The notes: generated by a model not told the origin, from the letters alone. 64,000 bases of DNA from Undibacterium sp. Jales W-56 (GCF_025548535.1 NZ_JAJLQW010000003.1:310001-374000); one strand, 5' to 3'. Shown: positions 8,105 through 17,493, counted from the first letter of the stretch. Numbers and translations are program-made.

Positions 8105-8947
8105 ATGTCCAACGCACTATCTAAATTTGTTGCCGGCCTGGCGCTGGCAATCACCTGCCTTGCAGCCAACGCTTATGTCGTCGGCGGTGCTTCAGGCTCC
8201 TTAATTCCCGCCAGCGGCCAATGGGCCTGGGACGGTTCTTATCTGGCCGGTTTTCGCGGCGCACTAGAGAATCCCGCCAACTTTGGCCCAGGCGGCATCG
8301 TCAATCGCAGCATTACCACGACCAACCTCGCTGCGGTAAATAGCGGCACACTGGCAGGTGTCGATATGTTCGTCGGCACCTGGATCGCCAACAGTGAAGG
8401 CGCAGGTTTTTCGGCCGCGATCATGAATTATTTTCTCGGCGGCGGCGATTTGTTCTTGCTGCAGGATGACTCCAATCACGACATCTTGGGCACGACGCTG
8501 GGCATCAGCACCACCGCCAGCACGGGCTCAGTCTCGAATGGCGGCGCGCCGCTGTTCAACGGTCCGTTTGGCGTTGCCAACAATGTGAAGCAGTTTTATC
8601 TGGTCGGTCAATTGAATGAAGCGGCGATCCTCGCACACAACGGCCACGTTGGCGGTCGCAATGTCGAAAACCAGGTCACCTCAGCCTTCTGGCATGCAGG
8701 AGAATATGCACCGGGATCCGGCTCCCTGTTCATCATCGCCGATATCGATATGATCGCTACCACGACTGCCTGCGGCTTACCCTTATGCGGTGCCAGCTAC
8801 GCACCGCTGAATGACAATGGCATCTATGCGCTTAACACCTTCAGCTTTTTGCAGCAGAACGGCGGCCATCCGATACCGGAGCCAGCCAGTGTGCTATTGC
8901 TAGGCACCGCATTGGCAATCCTAGTATTACGTCGTCGTAAAATGTAA
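8105..8947 (+). CDS. PEP-CTERM sorting domain protein
   Basis: The start ATG follows CGGAGAT at good spacing. The 280-residue product has a signal peptide (to about residue 23, cleavage near ANA-YVV), a Gly/Asn/Thr-rich extracellular body, and a textbook PEP-CTERM tail: PIPEPASVLLLGTALAILVL then RRRKM. Such proteins are exported, recognised by an exosortase (EpsH/XrtA type) and usually linked to exopolysaccharide or biofilm matrix. The body resembles no enzyme I know; it contains a GTWIANSEG and FLLQDDSNHD stretch with a Rossmann-like look. The gene is monocistronic with its own terminator. Confidence 0.92.
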   Translation: MSNALSKFVAGLALAITCLAANAYVVGGASGSLIPASGQWAWDGSYLAGFRGALENPANFGPGGIVNRSITTTNLAAVNSGTLAGVDMFVGTWIANSEGAGFSAAIMNYFLGGGDLFLLQDDSNHDILGTTLGISTTASTGSVSNGGAPLFNGPFGVANNVKQFYLVGQLNEAAILAHNGHVGGRNVENQVTSAFWHAGEYAPGSGSLFIIADIDMIATTTACGLPLCGASYAPLNDNGIYALNTFSFLQQNGGHPIPEPASVLLLGTALAILVLRRRKM

Positions 8948-8974
8948 GCCAGCCGGTATCAATCCCATTCCGGC

Positions 8975-9009
8975 AAAAGCCCAAAGCTCCCGGGGAGTTT
9001 TGGGCTTTT
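8975..9009 (+). terminator. Intrinsic terminator after the PEP-CTERM gene
   Basis: AAAAGCCCAAA pairs with TTTGGGCTTTT around a CTCC/GGAG inner stem and a CCGG turn, ending in a T-run. It lies 28 bases after the stop codon. Confidence 0.9.
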
Positions 9010-9143
9010 GTGCGTCTGCATGGTTTTTAATAATGCCTGGCAAAGATAGTCTTTTTTAACAACTACCGTTATCATAAGCAGGTGAATAGACCAATCCGGT
9101 CTACCAGAGTTTCGATATTTCATCACCTAACTCATACGGCTTC

Positions 9144-10862
9144 GTGATCCAACAGCAAAGAAAATTATCTCAGTCATTGCGTGTCAGTATTGAAGATTTG
9201 CGTTTGGGCATGTTTATCTCGGAGCTGGACCGGCCCTGGGTAAATTCACCTTTCATGATGCAAGGTTTTTTACTCACCGAGACGCTCGATTGGCAAACCC
9301 TGCAGTCGCTGGTGCGCGAAGTCGTGATCGATCCGCGACGCAGCGATCCTGCGTCTTTGCTGCATTTGCCATGGGATGCGCTGCACGAGGCAGCAGAAAC
9401 GCCCGAACCGCTTGCAGCGGCGCTGCCAAAAACCGCGCTAAAAGGGCACCCGCCGTCGCGCAAAGCCGTTGAACCGCTTCACGAAAAACAAAAAAACCAA
9501 CATGCAACCAATGCCTTGGTCGCGTGGATCAGTAATCTGTTCAGCGGTTCGGCTAAACCGGCCAGGTACAGCAATCAGCTCCCCAGACAACCTAAACCGT
9601 ACTACCTGCGCTATGCCAGCACCGAACGTCATAGCGTGAATAAATCCAGCAGCAAAACGGTACGCGCCGACAGGGCCAGCAAACTGACGCCCGGTTCCAG
9701 TCCGCAATTCAGCGCCCTGATCGCGAGCCTGTATCCGCGCGATACCATGTTTGCCCCGCTGAACTGGATCGAGCGCTGGCAAAACTGGCAGCAGCAACGC
9801 AGCCAGCGCAAGATTCATAAACGCGGCAGCAATTTCCGCAAATTACCGGCCAGGAAACGTAAGCGCGACTACCTGCCGGACTCGATTCCCCTGGTTAAAT
9901 ATCAGGACGGTATGCCGTTTCACGAAGAATTAAAGTATGCCCGTAGCAGCATCACGCAAGCCGATGCCATGCTGAAAAAACTGTCAACCGATCTCAACAA
10001 TGACCGCAGTATCGTTCTGGAAGAAATACAGCCCGCGGTGCAGTTATTGACCGAGAGCGTGATCTCGAATCCCTCCGCCCTGATGTGGCTGGTACGCATG
10101 AAATCCGGCAACGCGAATGCCTATGCACATAGCCTGAAAGTGGCGATTTACATGATGGCACTGGGTCGCCACCTGGGGTTTTCGCGTCAGCAATTGGCCG
10201 AGTTGGGCTTCATCGGCCTGCTGCTCGACATCGGCAAACTCGAGTTGCCGGATAGGTTGCTGGAAAAACCTGACAAACTGTCGGGAGACGAGCATTCGCT
10301 GATGAAAACCCATGTCAGCGCGAGTATCGATATTCTGGAAAGCAAGGAACCTCTGGCGAAAAATGTCCTGCTCGGCATCAGTGAGCATCATGAGCGCCTG
10401 GACGGTAGCGGCTATCCCAATGGACTGGCAGGCAATGCCATCAGCATCTTTGGCCGTATGGCCGCAATTGCCGACAGCTTTGCCGCGATGACCTCGGCCC
10501 GGCCTTATGACATTACCCGCTCGGCCTTCGATGCGATGAAGGAATTGTTCAAACAGGCCGGTACGCAACTGCACGCGCCGCTGGTAGAAGAGTTTGTCCA
10601 GGCGGTAGGAATTTTTCCGGTTGGCAGCATGATAGAACTGTCATCGGGCGAAGTCGGCATCGTCCTGGAGCATAATAAAATCCGCCGGCTGGAACCAAAA
10701 ATACTCTTGCTCACCGCAGCGGATAAAAGTTTATTGCCAAAACCCAAGCTGTTCGACTTGATGTTGCAGGACAATAGAGACGAAAATGAGAGAATGAGAA
10801 TATTACGCGGCTTGCCTGACGGTGCTTACGGCCTGGCCTGTCACGATTATTATCAGGCTTAA
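9144..10862 (+). CDS. DUF3391 and HD-GYP domain protein, cyclic-di-GMP phosphodiesterase-like
   Basis: The GTG-started 572-residue protein has an N-terminal DUF3391 module ([17 protein letters not shown] and FMMQGFLL), a poorly conserved basic linker (about 90-260) and an HD-GYP domain (about 290-500). The HD-GYP part keeps AHS (His near 329), [19 protein letters not shown] and [10 protein letters not shown], but the signature His of HD is Leu361 followed by Asp362 (LLLDIGK). That His normally helps to bind the metal centre, so activity is uncertain. HD-GYP enzymes hydrolyse cyclic-di-GMP. The next gene encodes an EAL protein, so this is a small cyclic-di-GMP locus. Confidence 0.88.
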   Translation: MIQQQRKLSQSLRVSIEDLRLGMFISELDRPWVNSPFMMQGFLLTETLDWQTLQSLVREVVIDPRRSDPASLLHLPWDALHEAAETPEPLAAALPKTALKGHPPSRKAVEPLHEKQKNQHATNALVAWISNLFSGSAKPARYSNQLPRQPKPYYLRYASTERHSVNKSSSKTVRADRASKLTPGSSPQFSALIASLYPRDTMFAPLNWIERWQNWQQQRSQRKIHKRGSNFRKLPARKRKRDYLPDSIPLVKYQDGMPFHEELKYARSSITQADAMLKKLSTDLNNDRSIVLEEIQPAVQLLTESVISNPSALMWLVRMKSGNANAYAHSLKVAIYMMALGRHLGFSRQQLAELGFIGLLLDIGKLELPDRLLEKPDKLSGDEHSLMKTHVSASIDILESKEPLAKNVLLGISEHHERLDGSGYPNGLAGNAISIFGRMAAIADSFAAMTSARPYDITRSAFDAMKELFKQAGTQLHAPLVEEFVQAVGIFPVGSMIELSSGEVGIVLEHNKIRRLEPKILLLTAADKSLLPKPKLFDLMLQDNRDENERMRILRGLPDGAYGLACHDYYQA

Positions 10863-10920
10863 TTACCAAGCTGAATATTATCTTTAGTCAGGCTAATTCA
10901 GATGTCATCGGGTGCCATGC

Positions 10921-12228
10921 ATGTCTAATTCAGTAACTACGCCGGCAGCATCGCTGACTGAACTCGCTTCAGTCAGCGCATTTTTTTCCGAATTGCAAAA
11001 AGAAATCACGGCAGCGAGCGAAGCCTCATCGCTTGCCGTGCTGGTGATGTCGCTACAACGCTCTGACCGTATTGCCGCACTCTTGCTCGATGAATATGCG
11101 GAAGAGGTCAAACAGCAATTTTTATTGCGGGTACACCCGATCTTGCGCAGCAAAGATAAATTCGTCTTCGTGAATGAAAATGAGTGCTGGTTCATCCTGC
11201 CGCAACTGTCGTCTGAAGCTTTATCCGTACTGGCCGTGCATCGCTTACTCAACGAACTGCATATCCCGATCAAAGTCAATGACCGCACGATATTTTTAAC
11301 TCCGAGTATCGGCATCGCCTGCGCCCCCATGCATACGCAATCGGCGTTTGCCTTATTGCGCATCGCCGATACCGCGCAAAAACATGCGCATGCCGCGAAT
11401 CTGAAATTCCTGATGGCAGCAACCGAAGAAAGCAATCAGGTCATCGCCGCCGATTTGCCGGAGTTGCTGGGCGAGGTACTGGATGCGAATAGCCTGGTGA
11501 TGATGTATCAACCGAAAGTCGATCTGGCGTCACGCCGCATGGTCTCTGTGGAGGCGCTGGTGCGTTGGCCGAGCGATCATCCGCAAGCGGTACCTACGAA
11601 TATTTTGATCGATGTGGCAGAGCGTACCGGCCTGATAGAGTCGCTCACGCTCAGAGTGTTGAACAACGTCATGCGTGATTACTGCAACTGGAAAGCGGGC
11701 GGAGAAGACATCCTGATCTGGGTTAATTTATCGACTCGCCTGCTGGAACTCGAGCAGCTGCCAAAAATCCTGCAACGCGTGCTGCATGTCTGGGATGTAC
11801 CGACTTCGGCGATCGGTTTGGAGATTACCGAAAGCGCCTTCATCCATGACATCGGTCACAGCACCGATCTGCTGTTTGAGTTAAAAAAACTCGGCTTTCA
11901 TCTGTCGATCGATGACTTCGGCACCGGCTATTCGTCGCTCGCGTATTTACGCCGCTTCCCGATCGATGAACTGAAGATCGATTGCATGTTCGTGCAAGGG
12001 ATGAGCAGTTCGATACAGGATAAACAAATCGTGCAAAGTATCATCGACCTGGGACACAACTTCGGCTTACCTGTCATCGCGGAAGGCGTAGAAACTGCCG
12101 AGACGCTGGCGGAGCTGGAAGCCCTCGGTTGCGATCAGGTACAAGGCTATTTCTTCGCCAGGCCGATGACAGCCGAACAAATACTCGCATGGCGGCATGA
12201 CTTTCATAGCAAGCCTGCAAACGACTGA
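10921..12228 (+). CDS. EAL domain phosphodiesterase with degenerate GGDEF-like N-terminus
   Basis: The ATG at 10921 gives 435 residues; a GTG three codons upstream is possible. Residues 1-170 have a GGDEF-like outline (TPSIGIACAPMHTQ) but lack the GGDEF catalytic motif. The EAL domain (about 185-430) is complete: VEALVRW near 210, WVNLS, LEITES, IDDFGTGYSSL near 329, ELKID, IAEGVET and QGYFFARP. All metal-binding and catalytic residues appear to be kept, so it probably hydrolyses cyclic-di-GMP. It lies 58 bp after the HD-GYP gene and 25 bp before the methylglyoxal-synthase-like gene, probably in one operon. Confidence 0.9.
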   Translation: MSNSVTTPAASLTELASVSAFFSELQKEITAASEASSLAVLVMSLQRSDRIAALLLDEYAEEVKQQFLLRVHPILRSKDKFVFVNENECWFILPQLSSEALSVLAVHRLLNELHIPIKVNDRTIFLTPSIGIACAPMHTQSAFALLRIADTAQKHAHAANLKFLMAATEESNQVIAADLPELLGEVLDANSLVMMYQPKVDLASRRMVSVEALVRWPSDHPQAVPTNILIDVAERTGLIESLTLRVLNNVMRDYCNWKAGGEDILIWVNLSTRLLELEQLPKILQRVLHVWDVPTSAIGLEITESAFIHDIGHSTDLLFELKKLGFHLSIDDFGTGYSSLAYLRRFPIDELKIDCMFVQGMSSSIQDKQIVQSIIDLGHNFGLPVIAEGVETAETLAELEALGCDQVQGYFFARPMTAEQILAWRHDFHSKPAND

Positions 12229-12253
12229 TTCCATCTATTATTTTGAGCACTCT

Positions 12254-13168
12254 ATGACCGCAAATCTTACCGCCTCCGCACGCCGCCTCCGCATCGGACT
12301 GATTGCCAATCGCGGCCACCAGGACGCTGCCGACTCTGCTTTAGTCCAGTTGCTACGCGGCGCTCAGGCGGCTTTGCATACCTTGCAGCCGGAACTGATC
12401 GTAGTGGGTCGCACCCTGGACGCGATTATCTCGCATGGTTTATTGGAGTACTGTCCTGCGCATGAACGCTTCCCCTACGGTCGTGAAGGCGGTTTGATGA
12501 AACTGGTCTCGCGTGTCGTCGACAGCGATCCGGCGCGCAGTGTGGATGCGGTGATTTACCTGATCGATCCGGTGGATCCATCTTCGATTTTCCCGGAAGC
12601 CCTGGCCTTAAAGCGCCAATGCGTGATCCATGGCAAACCGTTTTTATCCACGCTGGCCGCAGCGCGCGAATGGCTGGAACTGGAAGCCTATGCGCGGCAG
12701 GCGCCGGTGGATATCTCCTTAAATTCCAGCTTCGAATTCGCTCATGAAGGGATCGCCCTGATCGCCCACGATGCGATGAAGAACCGCATGCTGGCGCTGG
12801 CGGAAAAACATTTTGCGCTACTCGATCAATTCGCGCACCGCTACGCAACCGGCACCACGGGCGGCCTGCTGAACCAGCTCGCGCAAAAAATCAAAGGCCA
12901 GGAAGCGGGCAGAGATTGGGTGAAACCCTTTTTGTCCGGCCCTCTCGGCGGTGATGCGCAGATCGCCGAACTGGTGCTGGACAAGCAGATACGCCGCATC
13001 CTGTTCCTCGAAGATCCGCATGTCGCGCGTCAACACGAGGCTGACATTCAATTGCTCGAACGCGCTGCGCGTACCGTTACCGGGTATTCCACCGTGATCA
13101 GCGATGCCGACGGCAGCGACCGCTGGCTGAGTTTGCTGGCACAACGTGCCGCTCATCCCCGCAGCTGA
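12254..13168 (+). CDS. Tandem methylglyoxal-synthase-like protein
   Basis: The ATG at 12254 gives 304 residues; the family is usually near 150. The C-terminal half (about 165-285) is a recognisable methylglyoxal synthase domain: ALIAHD, YATGTTGGLL (phosphate binding), SGPLGGD (catalytic Asp), and LEDPHVARQHEAD matching the conserved Asp-His-Asp set of MgsA. The N-terminal half (about 10-145) has the same order of elements in decayed form: GLIANRG, VVGRTLDAI, YGREGGL (Leu where Asp is needed) and IDPVDPSSIFPE. Methylglyoxal synthase turns dihydroxyacetone phosphate into methylglyoxal. The protein looks like a duplicated MGS with one possibly active and one regulatory domain. Confidence 0.82.
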   Translation: MTANLTASARRLRIGLIANRGHQDAADSALVQLLRGAQAALHTLQPELIVVGRTLDAIISHGLLEYCPAHERFPYGREGGLMKLVSRVVDSDPARSVDAVIYLIDPVDPSSIFPEALALKRQCVIHGKPFLSTLAAAREWLELEAYARQAPVDISLNSSFEFAHEGIALIAHDAMKNRMLALAEKHFALLDQFAHRYATGTTGGLLNQLAQKIKGQEAGRDWVKPFLSGPLGGDAQIAELVLDKQIRRILFLEDPHVARQHEADIQLLERAARTVTGYSTVISDADGSDRWLSLLAQRAAHPRS

Positions 13169-13237
13169 CCACTCATCCCAAAGCGCTGGAAAACTCAACG
13201 CTCAAAAATTAGGATGACGTCACAGGAGGAAACAAAT

Positions 13238-14161
13238 ATGAAAACCACTTTGACGAAATTAACCCAGATCTTGAGCACCGCCATCGCATTGACGACACTG
13301 CTCACCCTCGCTTCCGCAACGGTCGCAGCGGCCGCAGCGACCACCGCGTCGATCGACAGCAATGCAGGCACCCAGGCATTCCAGGTCAAAGTCAGCGGGC
13401 AGGGCAAACCAATGATACTGATCCCCGGACTCGCGTCTTCGGGCGAGGTCTGGAACGATACCGTTGCACATTATTCAAGCCAATATCGTTGCGCCGTCCT
13501 GACGCTGGCCGGTTTCGCCGGTGCGCCAGCGATCAGCGGCCCCTACTTACAACAAGTCGAGGATGCATTGGCGCGCTACATCAGCGACAACAAACTCGAT
13601 CATCCGGTCATCGTCGGCCATAGCCTGGGCGGTTTTTTAGCGATGAAACTCGCCAGCGATTATCCCGATAAAGTCGGTAAAGTGGTGATCGTCGATGCAC
13701 TGCCTGCCCTGGGAGCACAGCAAATGCCGAGCGTCACGGCAGTGCAGTTAGAAGAAATGGCGCGCACTGTGCGTGACCGCATGCTGCAAAGCGATCCGGC
13801 CCAACAGAACGCGCGTCGCCGTGCAACCATTGCCACGATGGTCAGCAAGCCGGAAGACATAGAACGTATCGCAGTCTGGGGAGATAAATCCGATTCAAAC
13901 ACGGTCGCCAATGCCATGTACGAATTGCTGGCCCAGGATATGCGTCAGGACATCAGTAAGATTGCCGCGCCGACCCTGGTCATGGGCACCTGGATCGCAT
14001 ATAAGGAATATGTACCACGCACTACGATTGAGTCTGTTTTCAAGACCCAGTTTGCCAAACTGCCAAACGCCAAAATTACCCTGGCCGATCATGCCCGCCA
14101 TTTCATCATGGTCGATGATCCGGGCTGGATGTTTGAACAGATGGATAGCTTTCTAAAATAA
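13238..14161 (+). CDS. Exported alpha/beta hydrolase
   Basis: An excellent ribosome binding site (AGGAGGAAAC) fixes the ATG at 13238 and gives 307 residues. Residues 1-33 form a signal peptide ending in an Ala-rich stretch. The alpha/beta-hydrolase fold shows an oxyanion region (ILIPGLASSGEVW), nucleophile elbow GHSLGG, and catalytic His in LADHARHFIMVDDP. The substrate is unknown. Its stop codon overlaps the start of the sensor kinase gene by one base, so the three genes hydrolase-kinase-regulator are almost surely one operon; a role in making or removing a signal sensed by the kinase is an inference. Confidence 0.85.
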   Translation: MKTTLTKLTQILSTAIALTTLLTLASATVAAAAATTASIDSNAGTQAFQVKVSGQGKPMILIPGLASSGEVWNDTVAHYSSQYRCAVLTLAGFAGAPAISGPYLQQVEDALARYISDNKLDHPVIVGHSLGGFLAMKLASDYPDKVGKVVIVDALPALGAQQMPSVTAVQLEEMARTVRDRMLQSDPAQQNARRRATIATMVSKPEDIERIAVWGDKSDSNTVANAMYELLAQDMRQDISKIAAPTLVMGTWIAYKEYVPRTTIESVFKTQFAKLPNAKITLADHARHFIMVDDPGWMFEQMDSFLK

Positions 14162-15291
14162 TGCGCAAACCGCTATCTTTGCCGGAGCCTGCCTCCGGCA
14201 TTTCCCATTCAGGCACGCGTAAAACGAGCTTCTTATATTGGCTGTGCCAGCTCAGCGGCTGGGGCCTGCTGTTCCTGATTAACTGGAACTTCACCCGCCA
14301 GAGCGGCAGTCAGGATATGACGAGTCTGACGCTGATCTGGCTGTTCGGTTCATTGACCGGACTAGCCCTGTCGCATGCATGGCGCCAGTATCTGAAAAAT
14401 CGTCTGCAATTGGGTCAACTGAGTAAATTGCCCTTGCTGCGTTTGACAGGCGGCATCATCGTGCTCGGCGGTGCCGAAGTCTTACTGGTATTTTCTGCTT
14501 TTATGATTCTGAATCCGGCGGGCACTGTCAGGGACTGGCGTCTGTTGCCGAATTATCTGCCGGTCTGGATCACCGTGTTTTTAATCTGGACCGCGCTGTA
14601 TGTCGCGGTGCAATCCGGCCGTCGCGCACGCCGCTTTGAGTTGGAAAAATTACGCCTCGAAGTCAATGTCAAAGACGCTGAATTACGCGCGCTGCAAGCA
14701 CAGGTGAATCCGCATTTTTTCTTCAACAGCCTGAACAGTCTGCGCGGCTTGATTTATGAAGACCAGGTCGCTGCCGCGCAAATGCTGGATAAACTGGCAG
14801 GCATGATGCGCTACAGTCTGGGCACCGGGCAGCAAGACACCGTGCCGCTGGCACAGGAACTGGAAGCCGTGCACAACTACCTCGCCATCGAAAAAATTCG
14901 CTTCGAGGAACGACTGGTCTATAGCGAGGAGATACCGGCGGACCTGGAAGACATCGCGGTTCCGGTAATGCTCTTGCAAACCCTGATCGAGAACGCCATC
15001 AAATACGGCGTCGAATCAAGTATGGCGCCGTGCGCCATACGTCTCAGCGTACAGACGAATCCGGCTGAACAGGCAAGCGTGCTTATCACCGTGGCGAATC
15101 AAGGCAGCATCGGCAGGCCGGCATCTTCACGCGCCTCGACCAAGCTAGGTTTGCAAAATACGGCACAACGTTTGCAGATTTTATTTGGCGATCGTGCCAG
15201 CGTGCGCCTGACCGAACATCAGGCCGACCAGCAAAGCTGGGTGCATGCGACACTGAGCTTACCGCGACAAATAGGACAGGATAAACGATGA
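14161..15291 (+). CDS. LytS/AlgZ-type sensor histidine kinase
   Basis: The 376-residue protein has four predicted membrane segments in residues 20-150 (LYWLCQLSGWGLLFLINW onward), a short helical linker (RRFELEKLRLEVNVKDAEL), the His_kinase (PF06580) phospho-acceptor region LQAQVNPHFFFNSLNSLRG near residue 180, and an HATPase with TLIENAIKYGVE. No separate periplasmic sensor domain is seen; sensing probably occurs in the membrane. It starts within the stop codon of the hydrolase and overlaps the regulator gene by ATGA. Confidence 0.9.
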   Translation: MRKPLSLPEPASGISHSGTRKTSFLYWLCQLSGWGLLFLINWNFTRQSGSQDMTSLTLIWLFGSLTGLALSHAWRQYLKNRLQLGQLSKLPLLRLTGGIIVLGGAEVLLVFSAFMILNPAGTVRDWRLLPNYLPVWITVFLIWTALYVAVQSGRRARRFELEKLRLEVNVKDAELRALQAQVNPHFFFNSLNSLRGLIYEDQVAAAQMLDKLAGMMRYSLGTGQQDTVPLAQELEAVHNYLAIEKIRFEERLVYSEEIPADLEDIAVPVMLLQTLIENAIKYGVESSMAPCAIRLSVQTNPAEQASVLITVANQGSIGRPASSRASTKLGLQNTAQRLQILFGDRASVRLTEHQADQQSWVHATLSLPRQIGQDKR

Positions 15292-15998
15292 AAGCCCTGA
15301 TTGTTGATGACGAAAGACTGGCCCGCGCCGAGCTGAGGCGCTTGCTGAACGCGCATCCGCAGATTGACTTGATCGGCGAGGCCAGCAATATCGTCGAGGC
15401 GCAACAAATGATTGCCGGGCTGGTGCCTGAACTGGTTTTTCTGGATATACAGATGCCCGGCGGCAGCGGCTTTGACCTGTTAAGCAATCTCGATCGTGTA
15501 CCGAAAATCATTTTCACGACGGCCTTCGATGCCTACGCCCTGCGCGCTTTTGCAGTCAATGCACTCGATTATTTATTAAAGCCCATAGAAACTGCGCGGC
15601 TCGCACATGCCCTGCAAAGAGTGCAGCCAGCAGCGCCGATAGAACGTTCGCAAGATGCGGCGGCAACACAGGAAGAAAAATTATTCATCAAAGACGGTGA
15701 ACGTTGCTGGTTTGTCGAGATCGCGAAGATCGTCCTGTTTGAATCCGAGGGCAATTACACCCGCGTCTACTTCGACCAGCATCGTCCGCTGATGCTGCGT
15801 TCGCTGAATCAGCTGGAGCAAAAACTGGATGCCAGGAAATTTATCCGCAGCAGTCGCCAGCACATCGTCAATCTCGATTTTGTGAGCCGCATGACGAGCA
15901 ATGATACGGGCGGTTTGAATCTACTGTTAACCGATGGCAGGCAGATTGACATGTCGCGCCGCCGTGCTGCGGACTTCAAGCAGACGCATCGTTTTTGA
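15288..15998 (+). CDS. LytTR family response regulator
   Basis: The 236-residue protein has a receiver domain (MKALIVDDERLAR, phospho-acceptor Asp near 52 in VFLDIQMPG, Lys in YLLKPIE) and a LytTR DNA-binding domain (about 125-234) with ESEGNYTRVY and FIRSSRQHIVNLDFV. LytTR proteins bind direct repeats and typically control cell-surface, competence or virulence genes. The ATGA overlap with the kinase gene indicates translational coupling. The stop lies two bases from the convergent DUF4440 gene. Confidence 0.93.
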   Translation: MKALIVDDERLARAELRRLLNAHPQIDLIGEASNIVEAQQMIAGLVPELVFLDIQMPGGSGFDLLSNLDRVPKIIFTTAFDAYALRAFAVNALDYLLKPIETARLAHALQRVQPAAPIERSQDAAATQEEKLFIKDGERCWFVEIAKIVLFESEGNYTRVYFDQHRPLMLRSLNQLEQKLDARKFIRSSRQHIVNLDFVSRMTSNDTGGLNLLLTDGRQIDMSRRRAADFKQTHRF

Positions 15999-16000
15999 AT

Positions 16001-16462
16001 TTATTTTTGCTCGGCCTCGCATCGGCACACCTCATTGCCCTTGTCGAAAATGATGCGCCAGACGCCGGGTTTTTCTTGCCGCCAGATCGAGGTAAAGCTG
16101 CCGATCAATTTGCCTTGCCGGTCTTTCACCGGGCCGGTCGAAAGCGCCAGCTGACCGGACTCGATGACCTCAACTTGTTCAGGTTCCCAGGAAAACGGCG
16201 CATCCGCTTGTTGAAAAAACCGCGCCCACCAATCGGTGACTTGCTGCTTGCCATGCAGCGGGGTCGGGCCGGAAAAGAAAATCGCTTCCGCCGATAAAAA
16301 CGATGAGAATGCCTTCAGGTCTCTGTCGGCCATCGATTTGGCGAAGGCACGTTCGGTATCGGCGACTTCTTGCTGGAGTGCGCTTTGTGCGGCATCGCCA
16401 GGAAGACTGCTGAAGATCGCCAGTCCGCATAACAGCGCACGGATTACAAGAGGAAGTTTCAT
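16001..16462 (-). CDS. Exported DUF4440/SnoaL-like protein
   Basis: The 153 residues begin with a signal peptide (LVIRALLCGLAIFSSLPGDAA) followed by an NTF2-fold DUF4440 domain: DTERAFAKSMADRDLKAFSSFLSAEAIFF, then a beta-rich C-terminus with TGPVKDRQGK and GVWRIIFDKG. Proteins of this type bind small molecules or act as ketosteroid-isomerase-like enzymes; no catalytic pair can be assigned. The end carries two cysteines (EVCRCEAE). It is convergent with the LytTR gene. Confidence 0.82.
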   Translation of the reverse strand: MKLPLVIRALLCGLAIFSSLPGDAAQSALQQEVADTERAFAKSMADRDLKAFSSFLSAEAIFFSGPTPLHGKQQVTDWWARFFQQADAPFSWEPEQVEVIESGQLALSTGPVKDRQGKLIGSFTSIWRQEKPGVWRIIFDKGNEVCRCEAEQK

Positions 16463-16540
16463 CAGCTATGCCTTGTTTGATTCGATTGTCATTGACAAGC
16501 AGCATAGGTGCATCTGAGGTAAAACTCAATCACGACCAAT

Positions 16541-16583
16541 AAAAAACCGGGGGCAATCCGCCTTGGCGTATTGCCCCCGTTTT
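16541..16583. terminator. Bidirectional intrinsic terminator
   Basis: CGGGGGCAAT (16548-16557) pairs with ATTGCCCCCG (16570-16579); A6 lies on the left and T4 on the right. It stands 41 bases beyond the stop of the leftward operon that ends at 16624 and is its likely terminator. Confidence 0.88.
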
Positions 16584-16623
16584 AAGCATTGCCCAGTTCA
16601 GTACTACCGCATGCCCGGAGAAA

Positions 16624-17403
16624 TTACGCCGCAGCGCTGACCTCGGCAGGCTTAGCCGACAAACGCTGCAAGCGTTGCAGGGTCGTCTCACCGGCCGTAT
16701 CCGCCTGGCTCACCGATTTACGGATCGCCTCGATCTCTGCTGCCTGATCGAGCGGCTTTTGACCGATGTCGGCGACGATGCGCATGCCTGCGGCTTGGTT
16801 GCTGACGCTTTGCGCGCGGCGGGTCAGGGCATTGAGTGCGGTCGATTGCCCCTGCATGCCGGACAAATTCGCCAACTGGCTTTGCCGCTCGACGCGCAGC
16901 TCCTGCAAATCTTTTTGGGCATTGGCACTGGCGAGATTTTGCAAGGCTTTTTTCGCTGCCGCATCGAAATCGGCCAATTGTTTTGACAAGGCATCGACGA
17001 TTTTTTGCAATTCGTTCATATACTCTTGCGCATCGATTTCTTCTTGCAACTCGAGCGGCAGGCGCGATTTGTTCGCTTCGAGTTCATCGCAAAACAGACT
17101 GACGGTCGCCTCCGATATCTGGCCGGAGGCAAGCCGTTCCGCCAGTGTGCCTGACGCTTTTTCGTCGTTGGCAATCAGTTCGCGCAGTTTGACGACATCA
17201 TTGTGTTCTTTGTCGAAAGACGCCCGTGCGGTGGCAAGTTTTTGGGCGCTTTCTCTGAGTGTGTCGGCCAGACGATCACGGTCTGCCTCGGTTGCGGTCT
17301 CCGGGTCGAAATTGGCAATCGCTTCGGAGACTTTGTCGCCCAATACGCCAAAGTGCTTGGAGATCAAGCGTGCTGTCAGGCCCCAACCATTCAAATTGCT
17401 CAT
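16624..17403 (-). CDS. PspA/IM30-like coiled-coil protein
   Basis: Starting at the second in-frame Met (17403), the 259-residue protein is nearly all helical, without signal peptide or membrane segment. Long Ala/Glu/Gln/Leu helices (LRESAQKLATARASFDKEH, ELQKIVDALSKQLADFDAA, QRLQRLSAKPAEVSAAA) resemble PspA/YjfJ proteins in size and architecture, though no diagnostic motif is clear. Support comes from the partner: in E. coli yjfJ (PspA family) lies beside yjfK (DUF2491), and here a DUF2491 gene is directly upstream, 90 bp away. A membrane-stress role is inferred. Confidence 0.6.
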   Translation of the reverse strand: MSNLNGWGLTARLISKHFGVLGDKVSEAIANFDPETATEADRDRLADTLRESAQKLATARASFDKEHNDVVKLRELIANDEKASGTLAERLASGQISEATVSLFCDELEANKSRLPLELQEEIDAQEYMNELQKIVDALSKQLADFDAAAKKALQNLASANAQKDLQELRVERQSQLANLSGMQGQSTALNALTRRAQSVSNQAAGMRIVADIGQKPLDQAAEIEAIRKSVSQADTAGETTLQRLQRLSAKPAEVSAAA

Positions 17404-17493
17404 TTTGTGTCCTCTCAAGGAATTAAAAGTACGGCGTTGTGTAGTGAAAATTGACTGCGCTACTCTTTTTTGCTGTGCTGCTGTTTTGCCGAT

